A stretch of DNA of 64,000 nt from assembly GCA_947500505.1 (NCBI GenBank), contig CANMSL010000002.1:558001-622000 (forward strand). Direction: 5' to 3'. Of the stretch, positions 9,080 to 17,141 are shown piece after piece. Below the pieces are notes generated by a model that was not told the DNA's origin, searched no databases, and saw only the letters and a program-made list of their open reading frames with translations. Position numbers and translations under genes: made by a program. The number at the start of each line of letters is the position of its first letter. Positions within the stretch are counted from its first letter, which is position 1. The stretch comes from an uncultured Aquimarina sp. (GTDB lineage: Bacteria; Bacteroidota; Bacteroidia; Flavobacteriales; Flavobacteriaceae).

Positions 9080-9156
9080 CATACAAAATGATTGTTATTG
9101 CCAACTTCTACTTGACAATAATCAATACACAAAATTATTAATCTAATTCATACAAA

Positions 9157-9702
9157 ATGAGAAAAACACTAATTACCCTTTTGTTTTTAGGGTTATCCAT
9201 TACAATCTCAGGACAAACTAAAAAAAGAACTTTGGAGGCTTTGGTTGGGTATTCTGAAAATGGACATTCCTTAATGACAAATCTCCATTTCTATCCTAAT
9301 GAAAAAGTTAATCGCTTTTTTGAAATTGGAGGATTTGCAAGCTTCATGGAAGAGAGAAACTCAGGTTTTAATATACCCATAGAAGTATACACCTTAAATG
9401 TGGGTTATTTCACAGAAATCTCTTACTTGAGTAGCACTGATCGATCTTTTCTTATTGCAGTTGGGGTAGGCGGAGTTATCGGAAATGAAACTATTGATCT
9501 TTCTGGAATTCAGCTATCAGAACGGCAATTTATTGAAACAGATGATGGGATCGTCTACGGTGGGTACGGAGCTTTACGAGTAGATATAGCCATTACAAGA
9601 CACTTTTCTATCATAGGAAGGTACACTCACTTTTATCACGCTAACAGTGACATAGGAAAAACTAAATTCATGTTAGGGCTAGGTTTAGCCATTAAATTCT
9701 AA
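9157..9702 (+). CDS. TraO-like conjugal transfer outer-membrane protein
   Basis: This 181-residue protein has a signal peptide (about 1-19, ending SGQ) and an alternating beta-barrel-like pattern ending in a C-terminal phenylalanine (GLGLAIKF). The middle resembles Bacteroidetes TraO: a YFTEI strand, a VGVGGVIGNETI segment, then VYGGYGALRVD and a final strand set. TraO is normally part of a long tra operon; here it is almost alone. The family assignment rests on remembered pattern only. Confidence 0.55.
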   Translation: MRKTLITLLFLGLSITISGQTKKRTLEALVGYSENGHSLMTNLHFYPNEKVNRFFEIGGFASFMEERNSGFNIPIEVYTLNVGYFTEISYLSSTDRSFLIAVGVGGVIGNETIDLSGIQLSERQFIETDDGIVYGGYGALRVDIAITRHFSIIGRYTHFYHANSDIGKTKFMLGLGLAIKF

Positions 9703-9712
9703 AACATACACA

Positions 9713-10786
9713 ATGAAAAAAACAATCATATTAATCTGTTCCATATTGACAATATTCTCTTGTGAGGAACTTGAAATAGGAATACAAGAGTTAGATCCTA
9801 CAGATTTTACAATTGCTGTAAATGCAACACAGGAATCTATCGCACTAAATGAAACTACAGAACTAAACCTAGTTCTTGACATAGAAGAACCAATAACAGA
9901 AAATCTTACATTCTTTCTGACATATTTTGATACTGGCATAGATGGAGTTTTTTCAATAAACGGTGTCAATTATAGTGAAGGCGAAACTATCAACAATATT
10001 CCATTAGGAAATATAGTACTTAACTATCAAGGTACAGAAATAGGATCAGGAAATCTAACTTTTCAAGTGACCGCTTCCAATGGAACGATTAAAATTATAG
10101 ATGTTCCTTTAAGTATTCAAAAAACGGATTTCGATTTTGAAATTCTATTTGCGAAAAACGAAAACTTTGTAAATGAGTTTACTGATTTTACGACAAACAT
10201 CAATCAGAATACTGATGAAAACCTTACCTACAAAGCTTATTTCAAAAATATGGAAGGTTTCTTACGTGTTGGAGATTCAGAAGTACAATCAAATGAAATG
10301 GTTGAAGTTTTCAATGGTATAACTTTTGGAGATTTCCGAGCAACAAAGATTCAGGATTCAGAAATAGAATTTGTTATAGAAGCTTCAAACGGTATTGTGA
10401 AAAAGCAAGAAGTATCTTTTAATTCATTACCTACCAATTTTGAAGTTATCATAAACCCAACACCTATAAGAAGCTTTTTTGAGTTTAACAATGCACTTTT
10501 CGATATCAATATCATAAAACCTCAGGTATCAAATCAATTACTAGAGTACACGATGGTTTATGATAATAACATTGGAAAGGCAATTAGTATGAAATTAGAA
10601 GATCTACAGGATATTGATGGTACCAATGATGTATACGACTTTAAAGAAAGAACATATACAAGAGGAAAGATTATTCAGCTAGGAACACCAGAACCAATCT
10701 CTGGAGATATTACTTTTTTCTTTACAGATTCGAACGGTATTAAGGTAACTAAAACTGTGAGTTTAGAATTTTACGACAATCAATAG
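9713..10786 (+). CDS. Lipoprotein with three TraQ/DUF3872-like repeats
   Basis: A 357-residue lipoprotein with a lipobox cysteine near residue 17 (TIFSCEE). The mature part is three tandem domains of about 105 residues each. Each has a strand-rich start and ends in an SNGxIK/V-type motif (ASNGTIKIIDVPLSI, ASNGIVKKQEVSF, DSNGIKVTKTVSLEF). The layout recalls the single-domain TraQ (DUF3872) lipoprotein of Bacteroides tra operons, here triplicated. It is 10 bp downstream of the TraO-like gene, which supports a cell-envelope transfer role. Confidence 0.55.
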   Translation: MKKTIILICSILTIFSCEELEIGIQELDPTDFTIAVNATQESIALNETTELNLVLDIEEPITENLTFFLTYFDTGIDGVFSINGVNYSEGETINNIPLGNIVLNYQGTEIGSGNLTFQVTASNGTIKIIDVPLSIQKTDFDFEILFAKNENFVNEFTDFTTNINQNTDENLTYKAYFKNMEGFLRVGDSEVQSNEMVEVFNGITFGDFRATKIQDSEIEFVIEASNGIVKKQEVSFNSLPTNFEVIINPTPIRSFFEFNNALFDINIIKPQVSNQLLEYTMVYDNNIGKAISMKLEDLQDIDGTNDVYDFKERTYTRGKIIQLGTPEPISGDITFFFTDSNGIKVTKTVSLEFYDNQ

Positions 10787-10821
10787 TATTCGACAAAATA
10801 TCAATTTTAAAAAATATAATC

Positions 10822-11304
10822 ATGAAAAAATTAATAATCATATGTGTACTTATGAATTCATTATTTATTAACGCACAAGAACTATCTTATAATGAAATTC
10901 AGAATATTCTTTCCGAATCCGTAGAAAGTATCTTTCCCGCTCGATTTAATTCGGATGTGGACACCAAAGATATGTTTCAAGGAATATGCAATGAGTTTCC
11001 TGGGTTCTGCAGAAAACTTCGCTTTCAAAAGTTTACAGGTTTTAGAATAAATAAAGTATCACCTATTTACAACGAAGTAGAAACTACCATTGAAGCCTAT
11101 CTTGTTACTTTTGAATTCGATTTCCATTATACCAAAGGTAAAAAGGACTTTTACGGATCTGCTACGCTAACATCAAAATTGAATAAAGTACTAGATCATT
11201 ATTCCGTTGCATCCTTGAAGTATGAGAGAACTTCCGGAAGACATTACGGATTCAAAGATCGGGATGAAACTTGCCTTGAATTGTTGAGTGAACAAAGTGA
11301 ATAA
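10822..11304 (+). CDS. Secreted protein of unknown function
   Basis: A 160-residue protein with a clear signal peptide (about 1-18, ending INAQE). The mature part has four cysteines, two of them close together (GICNEFPGFCRK), and no family that I recognise. It is the third envelope gene in a row after the TraO- and TraQ-like genes, 35 bp downstream, so a shared transcript and a periplasmic accessory role are plausible. Confidence 0.65.
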   Translation: MKKLIIICVLMNSLFINAQELSYNEIQNILSESVESIFPARFNSDVDTKDMFQGICNEFPGFCRKLRFQKFTGFRINKVSPIYNEVETTIEAYLVTFEFDFHYTKGKKDFYGSATLTSKLNKVLDHYSVASLKYERTSGRHYGFKDRDETCLELLSEQSE

Positions 11305-11434
11305 TAGTAGGAAACTAAATTTCACTTAACTCGATCAAGCTTCGCAAAATTCCTGTTAAGGCCTATACAGGCACTTACCAGTAATCTTTGCTTGTTTCAC
11401 TTCGTTAAGCAAAATTTAGAGTGTACATATTTTC

Positions 11435-11484
11435 AATCAACCCTTTGCATTAACTCATCTCTTCAGTAATGCAAAGAGTTGATT
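11435..11484. repeat. Long 18-bp hairpin in the gap before the cargo
   Basis: Arms 11435-11452 and 11467-11484 pair over 18 bp with one mismatch (a wobble in one orientation) around a 14-nt loop. The right arm is followed by A-residues rather than T, and the left arm is preceded by TTT, so a minus-strand terminator is possible. The rest of the 267-bp gap (11305-11571) shows nothing else clear. Confidence 0.5.
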
Positions 11485-11571
11485 AAAAGGAATGCAGAGT
11501 TAGCCATTTTTCCATACTTCCAAAATACCTAACACAGCATAAAATGTGTAAGGGGATAAAAAAATACAACG

Positions 11572-12282
11572 ATGATAGCAAAATTTTTGAACTCATTAGA
11601 AGCGATATTAATACCAATGCTCATATTGCTCATTGCCTTTATTGTGGATGCAGGAGTATTATTTTATCGAGTATTACCAAAGTATATGAATGAAAACCTA
11701 AAGTTATTTGCTTCCATAATGTTAGGGATAGCAGTAGCCTTCCCCTTATTATTGACGAGTGTAAATTCTAATTTATTAAAGCAGAAGTACAAAGTAGGTT
11801 TCCCGGAAATCTTTGGTTTCTGTAGCTTCTTTATGACCCTATTGTTCTTCGATGTTTTCTCTGCAAAAACAAAACCATTCAATTGGTATTTAACAACAGT
11901 ATTTATGTGTTTGCTTTTGGGGTTGATTGATTACTTATATGCAGATCTATTTGTAAAGAAGTACAATCAAATCAACAATCTGGAGCAACAGCAATTGGAC
12001 TATAAAAACCTACAAGATAAAAACCGAAGTCTAACGGAAGAACTTGATAAGTCTAGTGTAGTCCTGCAAAAGTCCAAACAAGAATTATCCAAGACTAAAG
12101 AAAGCCTACAAAGGACTATAAGTAGTCTTGAAGAAGCCAACGAAAAACTTACCTGTCCTCATTGCGGACAATTGCAGAAATCAGTTAGTGCTTACCGAAA
12201 TCATATAGGAAACTGCAAAGACAACCCTAAGAATAAGTTAAACGGAAAGACTAAATCAATACCTATTACAAAAGAATCTTAA
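11572..12282 (+). CDS. Membrane protein with coiled coil and C-terminal zinc finger
   Basis: This 236-residue protein has about four membrane helices in residues 10-125. A coiled coil of about 55 residues follows (roughly 135-195). The C-terminus has a C2HC-type finger, CPHCGQLQKSVSAYRNHIGNC, close to residues 200-220. The combination places a nucleic-acid- or protein-binding finger at the inner face of the membrane, on a stalk. I do not know a named family. It is 6 bp upstream of the phosphoesterase gene, so the two are probably an operon. Confidence 0.65.
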   Translation: MIAKFLNSLEAILIPMLILLIAFIVDAGVLFYRVLPKYMNENLKLFASIMLGIAVAFPLLLTSVNSNLLKQKYKVGFPEIFGFCSFFMTLLFFDVFSAKTKPFNWYLTTVFMCLLLGLIDYLYADLFVKKYNQINNLEQQQLDYKNLQDKNRSLTEELDKSSVVLQKSKQELSKTKESLQRTISSLEEANEKLTCPHCGQLQKSVSAYRNHIGNCKDNPKNKLNGKTKSIPITKES

Positions 12283-12288
12283 TTATTT

Positions 12289-12819
12289 ATGAGTACTATA
12301 TTTTTTACTTCTGATCATCATTTCGGACATAAAGGAATAATTAAACATGTTAAGAGACCTTTCGAATCTGTAGAGGAAATGAATGAAACCATGATTCTTA
12401 GATGGAATGAAAAGGTGAGAAAGAATGATATCGTATATCATTTAGGTGATATTGGTTTAATGGCATCCAGTAAACTAGCCGAGATCCTGGAACGGTTAAA
12501 TGGAAAGATTCATTTAATCAAAGGAAACCACGATGATTTAAACCGAAATTGTAAAGAGCGATTTGAGTGGATCCAAGATTATCATGAATTAAAATTACCA
12601 GATCTTGATTCAGCAAACAATCAATTGATTGTAATGATGCATTATCCCTTAATGACCTGGAAAGGAAAATATAGTGGTTCCTTTCATTTATTTGGTCACT
12701 CACATGGAAAATTGAAAGGTTTTAATAGAAAATCAGCTTTGGACGTGGGTGTAGATTGTCATAACTTCTACCCTATTTCTTATGAAGAAGTAAGAGCTAT
12801 TATCAAAGACAGAAACTAA
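12289..12819 (+). CDS. Calcineurin-like metallophosphoesterase
   Basis: This 176-residue protein shows all the dimetal motifs of the family: SDHHFGH (D9, H11), GDIG, KGNHDD, MMHYP and FGHSHGK. Members of this small group act as phosphodiesterases or phosphatases and are common on phages and mobile elements. The substrate cannot be told from sequence. It follows the zinc-finger membrane protein gene by 6 bp and is closed by a strong terminator. Confidence 0.85.
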   Translation: MSTIFFTSDHHFGHKGIIKHVKRPFESVEEMNETMILRWNEKVRKNDIVYHLGDIGLMASSKLAEILERLNGKIHLIKGNHDDLNRNCKERFEWIQDYHELKLPDLDSANNQLIVMMHYPLMTWKGKYSGSFHLFGHSHGKLKGFNRKSALDVGVDCHNFYPISYEEVRAIIKDRN

Positions 12820-12827
12820 ACTTAGCC

Positions 12828-12862
12828 AACTTCGGTACAACTCGACATTGCGTACCGAAGTT
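12828..12862. terminator. Hairpin terminator between convergent genes
   Basis: AACTTCGGTAC (12828-12838) and its exact reverse complement (12852-12862) form an 11-bp stem with a 13-nt loop, between the phosphoesterase stop and the stop of the minus-strand gene. It can serve both directions. Confidence 0.75.
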
Positions 12863-12865
12863 TAT

Positions 12866-13276
12866 TTACACATTATCTCCGTACTCCATTGCTATAAGCC
12901 TATCATTTACAAATGTAATTCCTGAGATGAACTGCAGATAACTGATAGGTTTAGAATTGTCAAAAAACAAATTTTCTTTATCGAGCCAATCTTTGAAGTT
13001 ATTATTACTTCCAAAAACCCTATTCCCCTTTTTGAATAGCGATATAAGAAGTAATATGTGTTCTTTTGTTTTCCTATTAATTAATTCAGGTTTTTTTAAA
13101 TATCTCATATAGCTGCTAGTGCTTATTTCTAAGCAATTGGATATTTTATCATTTGATAGTTTTGAAATATTCTTCATTTCTGGTAATGGATTTAATTCAT
13201 CAAACCATATAAATGAAAGAATCTGTGAAGGTCTGAGATTTTCAGAGATTTGTTGGATAAAACTATTATCGATCAT
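12866..13276 (-). CDS. Orphan Xre/MbcA/ParS-type antitoxin-like protein
   Basis: A 136-residue protein. The first 80 residues look like a degenerate HTH region (ISNCLEISTSSYMRYLKK). The C-terminal 50 have the toxin-binding pattern of the MbcA/ParS/Xre family: a VFGSNNNFKDWLDKEN helix, a proline-containing KPISYLQF turn and a final helix ending in MEYGDNV. Such antitoxins normally pair with a RES-domain toxin encoded directly downstream. Here the downstream neighbour is a convergent phosphoesterase gene, so the antitoxin appears unpaired. Confidence 0.6.
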   Translation of the reverse strand: MIDNSFIQQISENLRPSQILSFIWFDELNPLPEMKNISKLSNDKISNCLEISTSSYMRYLKKPELINRKTKEHILLLISLFKKGNRVFGSNNNFKDWLDKENLFFDNSKPISYLQFISGITFVNDRLIAMEYGDNV

Positions 13277-13396
13277 ATCAAAAAGATTAATTTATGCAAT
13301 TAAAATAACAAATATTTTCTCTTAACCTTGACTTTAAGTAGTTATATTGACAAATAACTATTTTATTGAATTTAAGCAATTTAAAAACGTACAATC

Positions 13397-14107
13397 ATGA
13401 ATACCGCCGTAAGCAAAAAATATAAAAAGCTAAAAGATTTTGATTCTGCATTTGTCTTAAATTATGGAATTGATCATGATCCTGAAACTTGGAAAAAAGT
13501 ATGCAACAAAACCCCGAAAACCGACAATAGCTTTTACTACTCTTCTTCAAAAGCTATGGTTAAGTATGTTATTCGTACCTACTTCAAATTTGGAAAAAAT
13601 AAAAAAACACTGTACGAACTAAAAAACTTAAAGGATAAATTTTCTACAAAGACGATTCAAATCTTTAGTGGAAAGTTTTCATATGAAAATAAATTAGGAG
13701 GTTTTGTTCCGTGGTTTTTTGAAAAAAAAGTTTCTGTTTCACTTGAAGATTTTTACAGCAAAAAGTTTGAGAATGATGTCTTAAATAAATGGGATAAGAT
13801 AAAAAAAGATCTATATGATGAATCTGGTAATCCTCCTTCTTTAATTTATAAGTTTGATAAAGCCCATGTATATTTCATGAGAAATAAAGAAAATGGAAAT
13901 ATCAAAATAGGAGCTTCTATTCATCCAAAAAAAAGAAAAAAAGAGATACAAAGGTTAGTAGGAAAACCCATCGAAATTTTAAAAATAATATCCGCAGGAG
14001 GTTTTAAAATGGAGAAGGAATTACACTCAAAATTTAGAGAATATAACATTCATGGCGAATGGTTTACTCCTTCAAAAAAGTTAATAAAATATATAAATAA
14101 AATCTAG
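13397..14107 (+). CDS. GIY-YIG/T5orf172-like domain protein
   Basis: In this 236-residue protein the C-terminal 85 residues match the T5orf172 (MUG113) branch of the GIY-YIG nuclease fold: VYFMRNKENGNIKIGAS, an arginine/lysine-rich helix, then EKELHSKF and GEWFTP. The N-terminal 150 residues are basic and unrecognised. These domains occur in phage and mobile-element proteins as nucleases or DNA-binding modules. It stands alone between divergent and co-directional cargo genes with about 100-bp gaps. Confidence 0.7.
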   Translation: MNTAVSKKYKKLKDFDSAFVLNYGIDHDPETWKKVCNKTPKTDNSFYYSSSKAMVKYVIRTYFKFGKNKKTLYELKNLKDKFSTKTIQIFSGKFSYENKLGGFVPWFFEKKVSVSLEDFYSKKFENDVLNKWDKIKKDLYDESGNPPSLIYKFDKAHVYFMRNKENGNIKIGASIHPKKRKKEIQRLVGKPIEILKIISAGGFKMEKELHSKFREYNIHGEWFTPSKKLIKYINKI

Positions 14108-14195
14108 TCAAAAGTAAATTTCAAAATTCTTCTAGAAATCGACAACTTGAATATAGTCTTTTAGTTTTAAACCTTAAATAAACACCATTTTATTC

Positions 14196-14203
14196 TATAT
14201 TTG
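14196..14203 (+). promoter_or_regulatory. Bacteroidetes -7 box for the PRTase-NADAR pair
   Basis: TATATTTG matches the TAnnTTTG consensus, 21 bp upstream of the earliest start of the phosphoribosyltransferase-like gene. No perfect -33 TTG is seen. Confidence 0.5.
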
Positions 14204-14223
14204 GATAAAGTTTTGTGATAAAA

Positions 14224-15285
14224 ATGAGTTCTGGAAAAATATATGAAATTATAAAAGATTATCAGCATGATTATGAACAAAGAAAGTTTGAAATAACTTC
14301 TGATCATATCCAAAAATGGGGAAATCAATTTGGAGAAAATTCAGATTTTGTACTTTCTGAATTACTTCATTTTTTACCTGATGTATATATTTCCAAAGAA
14401 AAGGCTAAAAATCTATTACGTCAGCGGCTTGTTGATTTTCAAGAATTTTACAAGTATTCAACAATGGTTGAGTTCATCACAAATACTCACCTATTTGATC
14501 TACAAAAACCAGAAAAAAGTCAAGGTGAAATTCTTGAAATTATCGACGATATACTTCAATCCGAATTTCTTATAAACTATAAAGATCTAGAACATCATCC
14601 AAAAAAACATTTTATCTATTTTGATGACATTCTCGCTACCGGAGGAACAATTTTTAGAGATTTCAAAAAGTGGTTAGATTCTGAAGAAAACGGAATTAAG
14701 CAATCAGTGTCAGTATTAAATAAAACTAAAACCTTGGCAATCAGCTTATTTTGTTACCATCAACTTGGATACAGCAATATCGAATGGCAATTAATGAAGC
14801 ATACTGATGATAAATTAAAAAAACTTCTTGTAGTTCGTTCTAATTACGTTATAGAGAATCATTTAAAGACAAAATGGATTGCGGAAAAGCAACGATTGAA
14901 TTGTGCTTATCCTATGGATGATCAACCAAAAGAAGTTTTTGATTATTTAAATTCTCTTGATGCAGAAAATGATTCTGTCCCTGCATTCAGAAATAAAAAC
15001 TACCCGAAAGAAGAAACTTTTTTCTCCAATCCAGAAAACCGTATTAAGCTTGAAAATTTGTTTTTAGAAAAAGGTATTCAACTTCTTAAAAAAGTAAAAA
15101 CTGAAAACCCAGACAAACGTAAAAGACCTCTTGGAGACACTGTCAAAAGCCATAAAACTTTAGGTGTAGGGACATTATTTTTTACTTGGCGTAACATATC
15201 CAATACTTGTCCGTTAGTATTTTGGTGGGATGTTCCTGGGCATGAATGGACACCACTATTTTGTTTAAAAAATAGAGGGAATTAA
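14224..15285 (+). CDS. Phosphoribosyltransferase-like (PRTase-CE type) protein
   Basis: A 353-residue protein from the ATG at 14224; a GTG at 14215 would add three residues. The PRPP-binding motif is clear at residues 131-142: hydrophobic strand, D134 D135, then TGGT at 139-142 (YFDDILATGGT). Flanking regions are helical and unlike purine salvage enzymes, and the protein is longer than those. The pattern fits PRTase-like proteins predicted in prokaryotic conflict systems. A NADAR protein follows after 25 bp. Its real substrate and whether it makes or breaks a nucleotide bond are unknown. Confidence 0.7.
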   Translation: MSSGKIYEIIKDYQHDYEQRKFEITSDHIQKWGNQFGENSDFVLSELLHFLPDVYISKEKAKNLLRQRLVDFQEFYKYSTMVEFITNTHLFDLQKPEKSQGEILEIIDDILQSEFLINYKDLEHHPKKHFIYFDDILATGGTIFRDFKKWLDSEENGIKQSVSVLNKTKTLAISLFCYHQLGYSNIEWQLMKHTDDKLKKLLVVRSNYVIENHLKTKWIAEKQRLNCAYPMDDQPKEVFDYLNSLDAENDSVPAFRNKNYPKEETFFSNPENRIKLENLFLEKGIQLLKKVKTENPDKRKRPLGDTVKSHKTLGVGTLFFTWRNISNTCPLVFWWDVPGHEWTPLFCLKNRGN

Positions 15286-15310
15286 AAAAAAAGTTTTAAT
15301 TTGTATTTGA

Positions 15311-15931
15311 ATGAAAATAACAGAGCGTATATATAAGAAAGAAGAAGTAATAACTTTTAAGAGTACTAAAGAAAGATATGGGGGATTATCTAATATGGCT
15401 CCAGGCTATTCTATAAGAGTTAATGATGTAATTATTCCTTCTTCCGAAGCATTATATCAGGCTTGTAGATTCCCATTGTTTCCTGAAATTCAACAAGAAA
15501 TTATTGAACAAAATAGTCCTATGACCGCTAAGATGATTAGCAGGAAGTATTCAAAACATACTCGTCAGGATTGGGAGATTGTTAAATACGATATTATGTA
15601 TTGGGCGCTTCAGGTTAAACTTTCTCAAAACTTTGATAAGTTTTCCAAATTACTAATTGAAACTGGTAATAAGCCAATTGTTGAATTGTCAAATAAAGAT
15701 AAAGATTGGGCTGCAGTTGAAACAAATGAAAACACTTTAATTGGGAAAAACGCTTTAGGAAGGTTGTTAATGCAATTAAGATCAGAATATATTCATAAAA
15801 ATAAAAATATTGATTGTGTAGAACCCATTAACATAATTGGATTTTTGCTTTATGGTTCTGATATAGAAACAGTTTGTAACCCTTTATTAGAGTATAAAGA
15901 CAACCATCTCTTTGACTTGGAATCTTGTTAA
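15311..15931 (+). CDS. NADAR-family protein (YbiA-like N-glycosidase)
   Basis: A 206-residue protein with the NADAR hallmarks: GGLSNMAPG near residue 25, a SSEALYQACRF helix, DWEIVKYDIMYWALQVKLSQN, a long helix, and a C-terminal NALGRLLMQLR segment. NADAR proteins remove ADP-ribose or ribose-linked groups from nucleobases. In toxin-antitoxin settings they reverse guanine ADP-ribosylation. Pairing with a PRTase-like protein suggests opposing or sequential handling of a nucleotide, which is inference. Confidence 0.85.
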   Translation: MKITERIYKKEEVITFKSTKERYGGLSNMAPGYSIRVNDVIIPSSEALYQACRFPLFPEIQQEIIEQNSPMTAKMISRKYSKHTRQDWEIVKYDIMYWALQVKLSQNFDKFSKLLIETGNKPIVELSNKDKDWAAVETNENTLIGKNALGRLLMQLRSEYIHKNKNIDCVEPINIIGFLLYGSDIETVCNPLLEYKDNHLFDLESC

Positions 15932-15963
15932 CATTATACCCTCCTTATATATTTGAATTGACT

Positions 15964-16293
15964 TCATCGATACATATCCGAAATATCTGGATTTTCTATT
16001 TCATCCATTGGAAGATAATCTTCAATTGGAACTCTTTGTGCAAAATAGTCTAATTGCATCCTTCTTGTTCTATCTAATAATTTCTCCCAACTCCATTCTA
16101 ATAATGAAACTGAACTGTTACTATCATTAATCCAATTGTTAGTTCTTCGAATATTAAATGATGTCTCAACCCCATCAATTGTTTCTGAATTCTCTCTTCT
16201 TAATACTTCAGTTATTATTGTTTGATTTAAGTTATCTGGGTTTTGAATTCTAACTTTACAATAATAATCTTTTAAAAACTCATCTTTAGTCAT
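15964..16293 (-). CDS. Unrecognised 109-residue protein, last gene of the minus-strand cluster
   Basis: A small soluble protein rich in Asn, Arg and Trp, with no signal or membrane segment and no family that I know. It is 14 bp downstream of the last of four paralogs and shares their transcript direction. It does not share their MPxKVIKL start or C-terminal coil, so it is a distinct component. Confidence 0.6.
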   Translation of the reverse strand: MTKDEFLKDYYCKVRIQNPDNLNQTIITEVLRRENSETIDGVETSFNIRRTNNWINDSNSSVSLLEWSWEKLLDRTRRMQLDYFAQRVPIEDYLPMDEIENPDISDMYR

Positions 16294-16307
16294 AAACTTA
16301 ATAATTA

Positions 16308-16682
16308 TTAGGAATTAGTAATATTTAGTTCTCGCAATTCTTGTAAGATTTCATTCTTAATGCTCTCTCTAAAAGTTTTACTACTCAGTATGTCTTTTTT
16401 CAATGTTATTAAATCCTTCTGAATTTGAGTTAAACTGTCAGCGATCTCTTTATTACAGTCTTCTTTAACTTTGTTAATCGAATTATTTAAAGAGTTTATC
16501 TTAGTATCTATTTCAGGAACATCGTATACAGAATGGGCATTATTATATTTACCACTAATCCGATTTTCATCCTTACTTATTAACAGATATGGGCCACTAT
16601 GCATATTTCTGGTAACTACTATACTCGGATACAAAAAACTTCTATTTCCATCTTTCCTAATTCTAACTACATCAATTGGCAT
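16308..16682 (-). CDS. Tandem paralog 1 (coiled-coil, unknown)
   Basis: A 124-residue member of a four-gene tandem family. It starts MPIDVVRI, has a variable strand-like region to about residue 55, then the conserved helical part: a VPEID segment, a heptad-like helix and EIADSLTQIQKDLITLKKDIL. Its C-terminal tail is the most diverged of the four. No signal peptide or membrane segment is present. It lies in the same run as the 874-residue protein gene. Confidence 0.7.
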   Translation of the reverse strand: MPIDVVRIRKDGNRSFLYPSIVVTRNMHSGPYLLISKDENRISGKYNNAHSVYDVPEIDTKINSLNNSINKVKEDCNKEIADSLTQIQKDLITLKKDILSSKTFRESIKNEILQELRELNITNS

Positions 16683-16710
16683 ACTGAATTATTTTTTAAG
16701 TTATACTAAT

Positions 16711-17127
16711 TTATTGTTCTTCAGATTGAAAAACCGAACCAATCCTTTCACTTATTACTTGGATAAAGTTCTCATTAACAATAATTTAATGTGTAATATG
16801 ATCAATAAAAACCTTATCCTTAATCATTTCTTCTTTTATGGATAGGATTTCATTAAGACTCTTAGAAATATCTGAATTAAACTCTTCTTTTAAAGTATCT
16901 ATTTGGTTGGCAGCATTTGAAAATTTAGAATCAATCTCGGAAGTAATATATACCTGACTTGCATTTTGATATCCCGATCCAATAAACTCTGAAGAATTAT
17001 TCTCAATACGAATATCTTCCACATATTTATTAAGACTCCCGTGTCTTTTTATCAAATTTAACCCAGGAGTAAATTTCGTTCTATTTGATCTATATCCAAC
17101 TTCTAGTTTTATAACTTTTATAGGCAT
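16711..17127 (-). pseudogene. Tandem paralog 2, interrupted by an in-frame TAA
   Basis: Translation from 17127 gives 113 residues starting MPIKVIKL and stops at a TAA (16786-16788). Reading on in the same frame gives 24 more codons to a TAA at 16711-16713. These align without gaps to the tail of the neighbouring paralog: FIQVISERIGSVFQSEEQ against FIEEVSEKVASIIQSSEQ. The stop sits where the paralog at 17554-17904 has a serine. The gene is therefore a full-length paralog with one nonsense codon. It is either a recent pseudogene, a truncated but active variant, or read through. Confidence 0.8.
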
Positions 17128-17141
17128 ATAAATTGTTTTTA

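Noticed and set aside
14224..15931. PRTase-NADAR pair as a retron
   Set aside because: No reverse transcriptase gene or msr/msd-like inverted repeat in the flanks.
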